Source: an uncultured Corynebacterium sp.
Lineage (GTDB): Bacteria; Actinomycetota; Actinomycetes; Mycobacteriales; Mycobacteriaceae
Assembly: GCA_946220775.1 (NCBI GenBank)
Contig: CAMIFC010000001.1
Location: forward strand, 124,001-188,000
DNA length: 64,000 bases
Reading direction: 5' to 3'
Each line of letters opens with the position of its first letter. The first letter of the stretch is position 1. Of the stretch, positions 44,901 through 54,790 are shown piece after piece. The translations under genes and the position numbers were made by a program. The notes under the pieces are model-generated. The model did not search any database. It saw only the letters and a list, made by a program, of their open reading frames with translations, and was not told where the DNA came from.

Positions 44901-45434
44901 AGCCAGCTCGACGATGTGGAGCGGGCACGCGAAGATCTGCAGGACGTGATCAAGGATGTCGATCAAACCATTCTTGACTTGTTCACGGAGGCGTGGAAGG
45001 ACGTCGAGGCGGAGTTCCCGAAGGTCTTCGACACGCTATTCCCGGATGGTTCGGGCCGACTGGTCCTCACCGAGCCGGACGACATGTTGACCACGGGTAT
45101 CGAGGTGGAGGCCCGTCCGCCGGGGAAGAAGGTCAAGCGATTGAGCCTGCTGTCCGGTGGGGAGAAGTCCCTGACCGCGCTGGCGCTACTGGTCGCGATT
45201 TTCCGAGCACGACCGAGTCCGTTCTATGTGATGGATGAGGTCGAAGCTGCGCTGGATGATGTGAACCTGCGGCGGTTGATCGCGTTGTTTGAGGAATTGC
45301 GCAAGGATTCGCAGCTCATCGTCATTACTCACCAGAAGCCGACCATGGATGTGGCGAATGTTTTGTACGGAGTCACGATGCGCGGCGATGGGGTGACGAG
45401 GGTGCTCTCGCAGCGTATGAAGACTGCCAGCTAG
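41934..45434 (+). CDS. smc: Chromosome segregation ATPase SMC
   Basis: A 1166-residue SMC. Walker A VVGPNGSGKSNVVDAL is near residues 29-44. Two coiled-coil arms (about 165-490 and 650-1000) flank the hinge. The signature LSLLSGGEKSLTALALLVAI and Walker B FYVMDEVEAALDD are near 1068-1105. It condenses and aligns chromosome arms with ScpAB, which are not encoded here. Three octamer copies (43202, 43823, 43946) and one near-match (43307) fall within 760 bp in the arm and hinge section. The stop is 11 bp from the next gene. Confidence 0.97.
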   Translation: MHLKSLTLKGFKSFASSTTLKLEPGICAVVGPNGSGKSNVVDALAWVMGEQGAKTLRGGKMEDVIFAGAGDRKPLGRAEVTLTIDNSDGKLPIEYSEVSVTRRMFRDGASEYEINGAKARLMDIQELLSDSGIGREMHVIVGQGRLSQILESKPEERRAFIEEAAGVLKHRRRKEKAQRKLVGMQANLDRLQDLTEELRRQLGPLARQAEAAQRASTVQATIRQARVNLAAHQVRTLSTQLQEASVHAERMSDELSVVQEDLEEHSEELAITEEELRTALEEAESARTLWYRLSAVMEKNSASLRIASDRAQQTEESSWTGPDPTDLLERAERADAEQAELDEAVEFAQEKLDNIRDTVAEKQERAREAEREHMAQVRAIADRREGVVRLLAQQEAAQDRMSIAAADVERNESVVAEQAEILEDASGDVLDASDELSEVKTSSSGMADNTEQFDREVKDAEARAEDLRNQERALEREIAALEATIAGWRERMRPTDGAALASTTAADLGYSVGTLAEHVRAKSGWAPAFAAVVGAVAPTGVVTAAAEEVIAALEGANEGRALILDPELGDASESSWRLDADLPVGQWLLDLLFAPDNGEIPAGVGRALNALLVDVVAVEDIAAARRVVDSDARLRAVTKAGTLCGPGWVAAGQGGAAPAVELAEKISDAQGGVLKKNEELADLKAALEAALDTAAERRAAAASARSAAQEQRATIAAAEQRLKAAENSEQAAKRAVERATVARDSAEKRFADAEAELQEVNDRLARVEEPGESDEPSTAERDRTAQELTQIRAMETEARLDLRTAEERAGATRGKADNLRRQARQEEAARKQHEVSRARRAAKRKAAEVVRDQAQRVGRRIEAALATAQQNRTVTDQTHKQWQATMQQQKQKVGELNSQLGRMTNAAHEAELARNKAQLKLEQAVTTAMEQLTMTTEQLLAVDLPEDFDMSAARKELKQAERDLNSLGKVNPLALEEYKALEERYSFLASQLDDVERAREDLQDVIKDVDQTILDLFTEAWKDVEAEFPKVFDTLFPDGSGRLVLTEPDDMLTTGIEVEARPPGKKVKRLSLLSGGEKSLTALALLVAIFRARPSPFYVMDEVEAALDDVNLRRLIALFEELRKDSQLIVITHQKPTMDVANVLYGVTMRGDGVTRVLSQRMKTAS

Positions 45435-45445
45435 GATGGGGCACC

Positions 45446-48400
45446 GTGACTAGCCCTATCGCAGACCTGAATGACACGCTCTTGGCTTGGGCCTCAACAA
45501 CCGAGGCTGACCTGGCCACCAAACTCAACGACATCGACCTTTTCGTCGAGCTAAATATCACTGGTGACGAACTGGAACGGTTGTCCCGTTTCTTCGGTAC
45601 CTTCCTGTCCCGACAGATCGCAGCGGGGGCAGGGGAGAAGGAACTTTTAGACACCATGCCTGCCATGACTGCGGCGGTGTTGATCACCCGCGCGGCATTG
45701 CTCAATGAGGTCGAGCAGGTGGCGTCTGAATTCTGGGCTGGGCTTGGGCTAGCGCCCACCGCAGAGCGCGTGGCGCTTATTGAGGGCAACTTCGCCCACA
45801 TTCTCCAGGCCGCGGGGCTGGACCCCATGGACGCAGTGGCCGACGGGCCGGATGGCGAGGTCGGACGCCTTTTTGCTCACGTCGGTATCGCCAGCGACTG
45901 GACTCCAGAGCTCATCGAACTGATTGATACGCGCCGCATGGAGGGGACCGCGCTGGAAGATCTGGGCGAAGAAACCGCCAAGATCGTTGAAGACCTCGCT
46001 GCTGAGCGCCTGCAAGTCGGTCCACTGTGCGCCACCCTTCCGGACCGCGCACAGGCGTTGATCGAGCCGATCGTTCGGATGATCCACGCCGCGGCAGCCG
46101 AGGGCGCACAGTGGCAGGAAGTCCTGCGCGATTCGAAGATCGTCCCACTGGTCGCAGAAGAAGTGGATGCCGAGCTTCGTGAACGTCCGCTGGGCACGGT
46201 CGAGCGTCGCCACACCGTTGGTGCCGCACTACGTGAAACCCGGCCACGCCTGCGCCTCGACGCGCTGCGTCGCCGCCTGGTGCTTCGCCTACCGGAACAA
46301 GCCCTGCCGGAGGAATCGTTGCCGGATATGGCAGTGGGTAAGGCCAAGGAAATCCGCTGGCGGTTGGATTTCGATGGCAGCCCGTCGGCATTTGTCACCG
46401 GCCCGGCGGATCGACCCGGCGCAGGCACCAGTGAGATCTTCGATATCCCGGTTCGTCGCCCACTGCGAGAAATCCTGGTGCGTAATACCGAATCTCGCGA
46501 GCAGTGGCGCATCAACATGGTGGACACCGACGACCCAGTGCTGGTCTTTACCGAACGCGGCGGGGACCTCACAGAGATGGCGACCATCCACCACCCCGTG
46601 GTGTGGGTAGTGTGCCCCGAGGATTCTGTGGCGGTTGACCCAGTGTTGGACCGGGCACTGGTCGTGCTGGAAGAACACTCGGTGAAGGCTTGGCCAGGCT
46701 GGACGATCCGCTTGCTGGATCTCAGCGAAGCGCTGTCGCTGCATATCGAACGACCTGGCGAGCATCGCCCACACATGGGCAGCGTTCGCGCAGTGGACCC
46801 ACGGCAGCGCGTCCGTTTCTTTGAACCGGGGGAGGCAGTGCCGGGGCTGCGGACGCAGTCCGGCCAGCCGATTTATGCGGATAGCTTGATGGTGGAATTC
46901 CCGGCCACGACCTCTGGTGCGGTGGAAACGTGGTTCCTCACCGTGTCCGCGTATGCCGGCCCGGGGGAGCACGGCGAAGTGGTCTCCGAAGAAGAGCCAC
47001 TGGAAATCGCGCCAGAAGGCGGAACCTTCGAAGTTTTCGATCCGGAGGCTTATGACAGCCCATGGGTCGGCGAGTACCTGGTTCGTCTGCGCGGACCGCG
47101 TAACGAGTCCTTCCGTCACGAATACGCTCTGATCGAAGACGTCACTCTGGAAGAAGAGATCGATGGCCCATCGGCGCTGACTCGCCTGCCGCAGGCCACC
47201 GGACTGAGCCCCATGCACTTGGAGCTTCACTCCGGCGAGAAACTGTTTTCTCAGCGAGTCAAGGTCGACCTCAACGCCGATGAGAAGTTTGTCACCACCC
47301 TCGTGGAGACCGACGCTGGTGATGCTCTACCAGTGATGGTTCACCCACCGCGTCTGCGCTACCAGCTGACGTTGCTTGGCGAGGATCCGATGTGGCGTAC
47401 CGAGGCTGTTCGCGCTAGTTCCTCTTGGCTGGATGTCTCCACGAAGTTCCGGGTGCGTCCCGGCAACCCGTTGGATCAGCCCATGGACCGTCCCCAGCTG
47501 GTCATCCGGGATCGTCACGGCGCCCCGGTCCGCACGCTGAAGCTGCTGACCGAGGATAATATCACCTGGTCAGCGGAGCTTTCGGCAGCTGCTAGTTCGC
47601 TGTCTGTCCTCACCCGCGGCAGCTTCGAGCTCGAGTTTATTGACCCCGTTGCTCGCCGTCGTGTCTCGGTTCGGTTGGCTCACATTCTGCCGGCCACGGA
47701 CTGGGGTGCGTCCTATGAGGACGGCGCGTTGGTGTTCAACCAGGACTCCGAGGACCGGGATAGCGAAACGGATCTGTCCCACTGGAATGCGTGGGTGTGG
47801 CCAGCAACCGCACCGTGGGAGCCGCCACGCGGCATCGATATTCCCGCCGCCGGTGTGCCCTGCGTCCTGCCACCAGATCTCCAAAATGCAGGTCCGCTGA
47901 TCGTTCAGTTGTTCGCGCCCGATCGGTTCTCTTTCCTCCGCGCGCCCAATGGCCCGGGGTCGCGCGCCGTCACCGTCGACGTCGACGGGCATTTCGGTGA
48001 GGACGCCACTAGTCCCTGGACCCAACTTTCTGCCTTCCTTTCCGGTGATTCGGAGCAAGCGCCTTCGGACCCAGAAATTCTTCCGACGCTGTGGGACGTC
48101 CAAGCTGGTTGGCTGCAAAAACGGGCACAAGTATCCCCGGAACTGTCAGCGAAGGTCAGCGAGGCGTTGACTGCCGATCCTCGTGCGTCGGTTCATGCCA
48201 TGAGCCGTTCGCTGGTGGGGACCTCGGATCGCCCTGCCCAGTTCATCGCATCAGGACTGGTGCATTCGTCATTTGATGCAACGCAGGAAGTGCTGACGTC
48301 CGAAATGGAAAAGGGGCGATCCGACGTTGGGGCGCCGTGGATTCAGGCGCTGGAGATCCTAGGCGCGATGGCCCGTATCGATGACGAATCGCGCGAGGAA

Positions 48401-49027
48401 CGCCTGCAGCTCAAGGAACTGAAGAACAAGCTCTCGCAGACAGTAGGTAAGGGCGCCGTAGCGACGTTCGAAAGTGGGCGTGACCAGTCGCTGGAGACCT
48501 CCTGCATTGACGCGACCACCGTGCAGATCGCGCACATGGCCGAGGAACAGCAAAAGGCAGTGCTGGCGATGTTCTTCGGGGACGCCGGGCTGGTGCCAGG
48601 AGCGCTGTCTGACGAGAACTCCCGTTTGATCGCGGTATTTGAGACCTTCACTCACCGGAAGGCGCTGTCTGATCTGCTCGGTGACCCGACGCTGATGACC
48701 ACAGCCGTGACGGTGCTGCGCCGGTTGAAATCCGCGAACCGCCAGCTGTATCAGTCGGCGCGCGTGCGCTTCGACAAGCTGGATGGTGTGGACACCGACA
48801 ACCCGATCAACCGGTGGGCGTTAGCTCCGGTGATCAGCATGGTCTTTGCGCTGGCTACGCGTATGCACGCTCATGGACACCTCAGTAGTCTGGGCAAGCT
48901 CCCGCAGGCTTATGAAGGCTGGGCGCAGATGGCTCGATTGGTGCCGGATCTGGTGACAGGCGACGTGGTGCTGGCCGATGCCATGGTGCTGGGAGTGTTT
49001 GGACCGAATTTGACCAACGAAATCTGA
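45446..49027 (+). CDS. Uncharacterised 1193-residue protein between smc and ftsY
   Basis: I do not recognise the family. The frame is open for 1193 codons with the base composition of its neighbours, starts with GTG, lies 11 bp after smc and ends 13 bp before ftsY, so it is almost certainly translated. Residues 1 to about 250 look alpha-helical (TGDELERLSRFFGTFLSRQI). An Arg-rich patch at about 254-285 (RRHTVGAALRETRPRLRLDA) follows. The middle, to about 900, looks rich in beta strands, suggesting repeated sandwich domains (VVWVVCPEDSVAVD, TWFLTVSAYAGPG, SPWVGEYLVRLRGPRN). The last 300 residues are helical again. There is no signal peptide, membrane helix, Walker motif or nuclease motif that I can see. 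A soluble scaffold or DNA-associated protein is possible. Confidence 0.85.
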   Translation: MTSPIADLNDTLLAWASTTEADLATKLNDIDLFVELNITGDELERLSRFFGTFLSRQIAAGAGEKELLDTMPAMTAAVLITRAALLNEVEQVASEFWAGLGLAPTAERVALIEGNFAHILQAAGLDPMDAVADGPDGEVGRLFAHVGIASDWTPELIELIDTRRMEGTALEDLGEETAKIVEDLAAERLQVGPLCATLPDRAQALIEPIVRMIHAAAAEGAQWQEVLRDSKIVPLVAEEVDAELRERPLGTVERRHTVGAALRETRPRLRLDALRRRLVLRLPEQALPEESLPDMAVGKAKEIRWRLDFDGSPSAFVTGPADRPGAGTSEIFDIPVRRPLREILVRNTESREQWRINMVDTDDPVLVFTERGGDLTEMATIHHPVVWVVCPEDSVAVDPVLDRALVVLEEHSVKAWPGWTIRLLDLSEALSLHIERPGEHRPHMGSVRAVDPRQRVRFFEPGEAVPGLRTQSGQPIYADSLMVEFPATTSGAVETWFLTVSAYAGPGEHGEVVSEEEPLEIAPEGGTFEVFDPEAYDSPWVGEYLVRLRGPRNESFRHEYALIEDVTLEEEIDGPSALTRLPQATGLSPMHLELHSGEKLFSQRVKVDLNADEKFVTTLVETDAGDALPVMVHPPRLRYQLTLLGEDPMWRTEAVRASSSWLDVSTKFRVRPGNPLDQPMDRPQLVIRDRHGAPVRTLKLLTEDNITWSAELSAAASSLSVLTRGSFELEFIDPVARRRVSVRLAHILPATDWGASYEDGALVFNQDSEDRDSETDLSHWNAWVWPATAPWEPPRGIDIPAAGVPCVLPPDLQNAGPLIVQLFAPDRFSFLRAPNGPGSRAVTVDVDGHFGEDATSPWTQLSAFLSGDSEQAPSDPEILPTLWDVQAGWLQKRAQVSPELSAKVSEALTADPRASVHAMSRSLVGTSDRPAQFIASGLVHSSFDATQEVLTSEMEKGRSDVGAPWIQALEILGAMARIDDESREERLQLKELKNKLSQTVGKGAVATFESGRDQSLETSCIDATTVQIAHMAEEQQKAVLAMFFGDAGLVPGALSDENSRLIAVFETFTHRKALSDLLGDPTLMTTAVTVLRRLKSANRQLYQSARVRFDKLDGVDTDNPINRWALAPVISMVFALATRMHAHGHLSSLGKLPQAYEGWAQMARLVPDLVTGDVVLADAMVLGVFGPNLTNEI

Positions 49028-49040
49028 TTGACTAGAGGCT

Positions 49041-50708
49041 ATGAATACTTTTTCTTGGGTACTAATTGCGGTTGTCGCGCTGATCGTCATCGTGGCGATC
49101 AGCGTGGTGATTGGCTTGCGTCGCAGCAAGTCCAAGCAGATCTCCTTCGAAAAGAAGGAGGAGCTGGAGCAGAAGAAACCAGATTCCGGTAACTATCAGG
49201 CCAAAGGTGGCTTTAGTTTCTCCTCCGGCGGTACTCAGGAAGCCCCGACATCCGGGGACTCCGATGCCAAGACGATGGACATCGGTGGGGTAACGGTTCC
49301 GAAGCCACAGGAGCCACTAGAACCGCGCGAAGCGGAGAAGCCGAAGGCTAAGCCGGAACCAGAGGTTAAGCCGGAGGAAAAGCCGGCACCTGCAGCTGAA
49401 CCTGAGGTGCAGCCGGAGCCGAAGGAAAAGTCGGCACCAGAGGTAAAGCCTGCACCAGAAGAGAAGCCGAAGCCGGAGGCTAAACCAGAGCCGGTTCCTG
49501 AGGCCGAGCCGGAGCCAGAGGCTAAGCCGGAAACTGAAATCAAGCCGGAGACTAAGCCAGAGCCCGAGGAAGATGTCGCACCGGCAGCAGAGCCCGAGAC
49601 CAAGCCGGATACCGAACCAGTCGTCGAGCCGGAACCAGTAGCTGCACCGGAACCGAAGGTCGAGCAAGAGCCGGAGACCGAACCGGAAAAGACCCCGGAG
49701 CCGGTCGTCGAGGAGCCAATAGAGCCAGCACCGAAGGCCGCAGAGGTTGTTGACGAACCAGCGCCAGTTGCCGAAACCGAAACTATCGCCCCGGTTGAAG
49801 GCCGTATCGGCCGTCTGCGCGGACGGATGGCGAAGTCCCAAAACGTTATTGGTCGTGGCGTCCTTGGAATCCTCAGCGCAGGCGACCTCGACGAGGGTGC
49901 CTGGGAGGAAATCGAAGACACCCTCGTCATGGCCGACCTTGGCGCGACGACGGCGATGAAGGTCGTGGATAAACTCCGCGACCGCATCGCCAAGCACGGC
50001 GTGAGCAGCGAAGAAGAAGCCCGCGCCATGCTGCGCGAGGTGCTCATCGAAGCCGGTAAGCCCGAACTGGACCGTTCGATCAAGGCAATGCCATACGACG
50101 GCAAACCGGGCGTCATCATGGTCGTCGGTGTCAACGGCACCGGTAAGACCACGACGACCGGCAAGTTGTCCCGAGTCCTGATCGGCATGGGCCACCACGT
50201 GGTGCTGGGAGCTGCGGATACTTTCCGTGCCGCTGCGGCAGATCAGCTGGAAACGTGGGGCAACCGCGTCGGTGCACACACCGTGCGTGGCAAGGAAGGC
50301 GCAGACCCAGCGGCCGTCGCTTTTGATTCCGTGAGCCAGGGCATCGAAGAAGGCGCCGATGTCGTCCTCGTGGATACCGCAGGACGGCTGCACACCTCCG
50401 TTGGCCTGATGGACCAGCTTGGCAAGGTCAAGCGCGTTGTCGAAAAGCGCGCGAAGGTCGACGAAGTACTGCTGGTCTTGGACGCAACCGTTGGCCAGAA
50501 CGGCCTGATGCAAGCCCGCGTTTTCCGGGATGTCGTGGACATCACCGGTGTGGTGCTCACCAAACTCGACGGCACGGCCAAGGGCGGCATTGTCTTCCAG
50601 GTTCAGGAAGAGCTCGGTGTTCCGGTCAAGCTCGTCGGCTTGGGTGAAGGCGCCGACGATCTCGCTCCGTTTGAGGTTGAGGGCTTCGTCGACGCTCTGC
50701 TCGGGTAG
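49041..50708 (+). CDS. ftsY: Signal-recognition-particle receptor FtsY
   Basis: A 555-residue SRP GTPase with a real N-terminal membrane anchor (residues 4-26, SWVLIAVVALIVIVAISVVI). About 200 residues of Pro/Glu/Lys/Ala repeats follow (PEVKPEEKPAPAAEPEVQPE style, about 90-250), then the NG domain. GTPase motifs are GVNGTGKTTTTGKLS (about 361), DTAGRLHTS and TKLDGTAKGG. The long acidic linker is typical of actinobacterial FtsY in kind but makes up much of the protein. It targets SRP-ribosome complexes to the translocon with Ffh, encoded next. Confidence 0.97.
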   Translation: MNTFSWVLIAVVALIVIVAISVVIGLRRSKSKQISFEKKEELEQKKPDSGNYQAKGGFSFSSGGTQEAPTSGDSDAKTMDIGGVTVPKPQEPLEPREAEKPKAKPEPEVKPEEKPAPAAEPEVQPEPKEKSAPEVKPAPEEKPKPEAKPEPVPEAEPEPEAKPETEIKPETKPEPEEDVAPAAEPETKPDTEPVVEPEPVAAPEPKVEQEPETEPEKTPEPVVEEPIEPAPKAAEVVDEPAPVAETETIAPVEGRIGRLRGRMAKSQNVIGRGVLGILSAGDLDEGAWEEIEDTLVMADLGATTAMKVVDKLRDRIAKHGVSSEEEARAMLREVLIEAGKPELDRSIKAMPYDGKPGVIMVVGVNGTGKTTTTGKLSRVLIGMGHHVVLGAADTFRAAAADQLETWGNRVGAHTVRGKEGADPAAVAFDSVSQGIEEGADVVLVDTAGRLHTSVGLMDQLGKVKRVVEKRAKVDEVLLVLDATVGQNGLMQARVFRDVVDITGVVLTKLDGTAKGGIVFQVQEELGVPVKLVGLGEGADDLAPFEVEGFVDALLG

Positions 50709-50731
50709 AGTCACGCCCGAAGTTCAGCAAT

Positions 50732-50772
50732 AATCCCCACCCGCGCTAAAGTGGTGGGGATTCTTTATTTTT
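50732..50772 (+). terminator. Intrinsic terminator after ftsY
   Basis: AATCCCCACC (50732-50741) pairs perfectly with GGTGGGGATT (50753-50762) over an 11-nt loop. The T-rich CTTTATTTTT follows. Confidence 0.9.
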
Positions 50773-50774
50773 AA

Positions 50775-50796
50775 GGACGCCACCGGTGCGCGTCCT
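50775..50796. repeat. Dispersed octamer copy at the ftsY terminator
   Basis: GGACGCCA at 50775-50782 directly follows the T-tract of the ftsY terminator, so the T-run belongs to both. A second half, GCGTCC, ends at about 50796 and makes an inverted pair GGACGC/GCGTCC. Confidence 0.7.
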
Positions 50797-50832
50797 GACG
50801 TAGTTCAAAGATTGTAGGGAGACACTTTCCAC

Positions 50833-52446
<1,614 letters not shown>

Positions 52447-52482
52447 CGGGGTAGGGCCCGCCTTGAGCTTGCGTGACGCTGG

Positions 52483-54018
52483 TTAGGTTCCGCAGTACGT
52501 GCGGAACCCAGGGATATCCGGGCCCGGCACCGCGAGGTGCTCCAAGTGCTGGCGCACCGTCCTCGGCTCTTGGACGGCTGCCAACAAGTCGTTGTAGTTG
52601 GTGAGTTTGCCCTGGACTGCGTCGTCTAGCGCAACTTCAAGATGGGTGTTGCGGGGAATATACCGAAGATTTGTGGCGGCCATGAGTTCCCGGTCGGGGT
52701 TATGTGCCAGCCACTGGCGCACCCAGGAGTGAAACGCCTCGGGGATAGGGGATTTCGGCGTGCTGAGGCCGCGGTCATCGTCCGCATCGGCTGAGAGGGT
52801 GGCCGTTGTAGGCTTTTCTGTTGTGGTTAGTGCCCACAGCAGCTGGGTCAGGTCGGGGTGCTGGGCATTAATCAGCGCTAGGAAGGCATCGACGATGGCG
52901 TGGCTGTCGTCAGCTTCATCGGGGGAGAGCCGGATCCCCAGCGCAGCCCCAAACTCTTGGTAGCGCGCGCTGCCATACTGGTGCGCGAATTCCTGCACAG
53001 CACCTTCGGCCCACGTGATCGCGGCCTCTTCGTCGCCGAACAGGGGCAACATTGCCTCGGCGAGTCGGGTGAGATTCCACATCGCCATGGCGGGCTGCCG
53101 ACCGTAGGCATATCTTCCGTTGGTATCGATTGAGCTGAACACTGTGGTGGGGTCGAAGCGATCCATGAAGGCACACGGGCCATAGTCCAATGTGAATCCG
53201 CCGATGGCGGAATTATCGGTATTCATCACACCGTGGATGAATCCAATGCGCATCCAAGCCGCGGTCAGGCGCGCGTGAGCGGACACGATGTGGGTGAAGA
53301 GCTCCTTGTATCGGCTCGTGGCATCAGTGATTTCTGCTAGGTGAGGGTAATGGCGGTCGATGCCGAAATCCGCGAGACGTGGTAACAGGTCGGATTCTGG
53401 ATCGCGGGCCAGAAACAGTCGCGCCAGTTGAAAACTTCCCACCCGTACATGGCTGGAGGCTACCCGGATCACCGCTGCCGCGGGTTCGACCGTTCGGCGT
53501 TGGATATGGCCCCCGGTGGTGATGACCGCGAGGCTGCGAGCCGTCGGAATCCCCGCTGCATGCATGAATTCGCTGACGAGGTACTCGCGCAGCGCCGGGC
53601 CGAGACCAGCTTTGCCATCGGACCCTGGTCGCGACAGGGGTGTCAGCCCCGGACCCTTGACATGGAGGTCGAAAAGCTGACCGGTGGCCGGGTGCTTGAC
53701 CTCGCCAAGCAGGATGGCGCGGCCGTCACCCATGACGGGGTTGAATTGCCCAAATTGGTGCCCGGCATATGCTTGGGCGACCGGTTGGCTGAGCTCGTCA
53801 TGGGCACCATCGGATGGGGCCTGATGATCCCAGCCCAGCAAGAACCGCAGTCCATCGGGAGACTGTAGCCAATCCACGTCTAAGCCCAGCTCGGTGGCGA
53901 GTGGCACATTGAGTTTCACGAGGGTTGGCGTCGCACTTGCAGGCGGTGAGGGGATGGCGGCGGCGCTGAACTCGGGGAGGCGGGTGGCAAACTCGTGGTG
54001 CAGAAATGGAGCGCTCAT
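52483..54018 (-). CDS. selO: SelO/YdiU protein adenylyltransferase
   Basis: A 511-residue pseudokinase-fold enzyme that AMPylates proteins in other bacteria, linked to redox stress. Family motifs are AYAGHQFGQFNPVMGDGRA, LHVKGPGLTPLSRPGSDGKA, GLGPALREYLVSEFMHA and HGVMNTDNSAIGG, and the C-terminus FRTYCGT contains the family's Cys (Sec in some eukaryotes). I use ATG at 54018; ATG at 54036 or 54057 would also be in frame. It is convergent with ffh and divergent from rpsP. Confidence 0.93.
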   Translation of the reverse strand: MSAPFLHHEFATRLPEFSAAAIPSPPASATPTLVKLNVPLATELGLDVDWLQSPDGLRFLLGWDHQAPSDGAHDELSQPVAQAYAGHQFGQFNPVMGDGRAILLGEVKHPATGQLFDLHVKGPGLTPLSRPGSDGKAGLGPALREYLVSEFMHAAGIPTARSLAVITTGGHIQRRTVEPAAAVIRVASSHVRVGSFQLARLFLARDPESDLLPRLADFGIDRHYPHLAEITDATSRYKELFTHIVSAHARLTAAWMRIGFIHGVMNTDNSAIGGFTLDYGPCAFMDRFDPTTVFSSIDTNGRYAYGRQPAMAMWNLTRLAEAMLPLFGDEEAAITWAEGAVQEFAHQYGSARYQEFGAALGIRLSPDEADDSHAIVDAFLALINAQHPDLTQLLWALTTTEKPTTATLSADADDDRGLSTPKSPIPEAFHSWVRQWLAHNPDRELMAATNLRYIPRNTHLEVALDDAVQGKLTNYNDLLAAVQEPRTVRQHLEHLAVPGPDIPGFRTYCGT

Positions 54019-54039
54019 GGAACCCACACTAACCATGCT

Positions 54040-54068
54040 TTGGTGAGCTACGGGCAATAAGGTATCCT
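54040..54068 (+). promoter_or_regulatory. Candidate rpsP promoter
   Basis: TTGGTG (54040-54045) and TATCCT (54063-54068) are separated by 17 bp, about 140 bp before the rpsP start. It overlaps the start of selO on the other strand. This is a consensus-type guess only. Confidence 0.4.
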
Positions 54069-54209
54069 CGGGTGCGTTGTCTGTGTAACACCGAAATCGA
54101 CCATGGTCGACCGGTGGTCACGCGCAGCATAAAGATCAAGGGCTGAACCGGTTCGTACGGCAAGTGTGCGAATGTCTGAACTGCCCAGTGACCAGTGAAG
54201 GAGCCCATC

Positions 54210-54716
54210 GTGGCCGTCAAGATTAAGCTTCAGCGTATCGGTAAGATCCGCACCCCTGAGTACCGCATCGTCGTTCAGGACGCTCGCACCCGCCGTTCCG
54301 GCGCCGTGATCGAGAACCTGGGTATCTACCAGCCAGCTCACGAGCCATCGATCGTGGAGATCAACTCTGAGCGCGCACAGTACTGGATCGGCGTTGGCGC
54401 ACAGCCAACCGAGACCGTGCTGGCTCTGCTGAAGGTCACCGGCGACTGGCAGAAGGCGAAGGGCCTCGAAGTTGTCGAGTCCACCCTGAAGCCACAGCCT
54501 GAGCGCAAGTCCAAGCTGGACCTGTTCAACGAGGCACTGGCCGAGGCCGCTGACGGCCCAACGGCTGAGGCCATCACCGAGAAGAAGCGCAAGGCTAAGG
54601 AAGAGGCAGAGGCAAAGGCCGCTGCTGAGGCCGAGGCTGCTGAGAAGGCTGCTGCTGAGGAAGCAGAGAAGGCCGCTGCTGAAGAGGGCGAAGCTTCCGA
54701 GGAATCCGCAGAGTAA
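54210..54716 (+). CDS. rpsP: 30S ribosomal protein S16
   Basis: A 168-residue protein. Residues 1-80 are normal S16 (VKIKLQRIGKIRTPEYRIVV onward, with GAQPTETVLALLK). From about 100 a Lys/Glu/Ala-rich helical extension runs to the end (EAEAKAAAEAEAAEKAAAEE), roughly doubling the usual bacterial length. The GTG at 54210 has GAAGGAG at 54197-54203; the ATG at 54195 overlaps that site. rimM and trmD, its usual partners, come only after gdhA. Confidence 0.96.
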   Translation: MAVKIKLQRIGKIRTPEYRIVVQDARTRRSGAVIENLGIYQPAHEPSIVEINSERAQYWIGVGAQPTETVLALLKVTGDWQKAKGLEVVESTLKPQPERKSKLDLFNEALAEAADGPTAEAITEKKRKAKEEAEAKAAAEAEAAEKAAAEEAEKAAAEEGEASEESAE

Positions 54717-54756
54717 TTCTGCGTTGCAACGCGCTTTTGGCGTTGCGAGTGAATTC

Positions 54757-54790
54757 AGTGCCGCACCAACTGGTGCGGCACTTTTTCTTT
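54757..54790 (+). terminator. Intrinsic terminator after rpsP
   Basis: AGTGCCGCACCA (54757-54768) pairs perfectly with TGGTGCGGCACT (54771-54782) across a tight 2-nt loop, then TTTTCTTT. Confidence 0.93.

Noticed and set aside
49235..50188. Antisense Ser/Gly-rich ORF over ftsY
   Set aside because: It mirrors the PEPK repeats on the coding strand; repetitive GC-rich DNA leaves long open antisense frames.
52785..52800. GGCTGAGAGGGTGG, similar to a THI-box core
   Set aside because: It lies inside selO coding sequence, far from thi genes, with no surrounding riboswitch structure.
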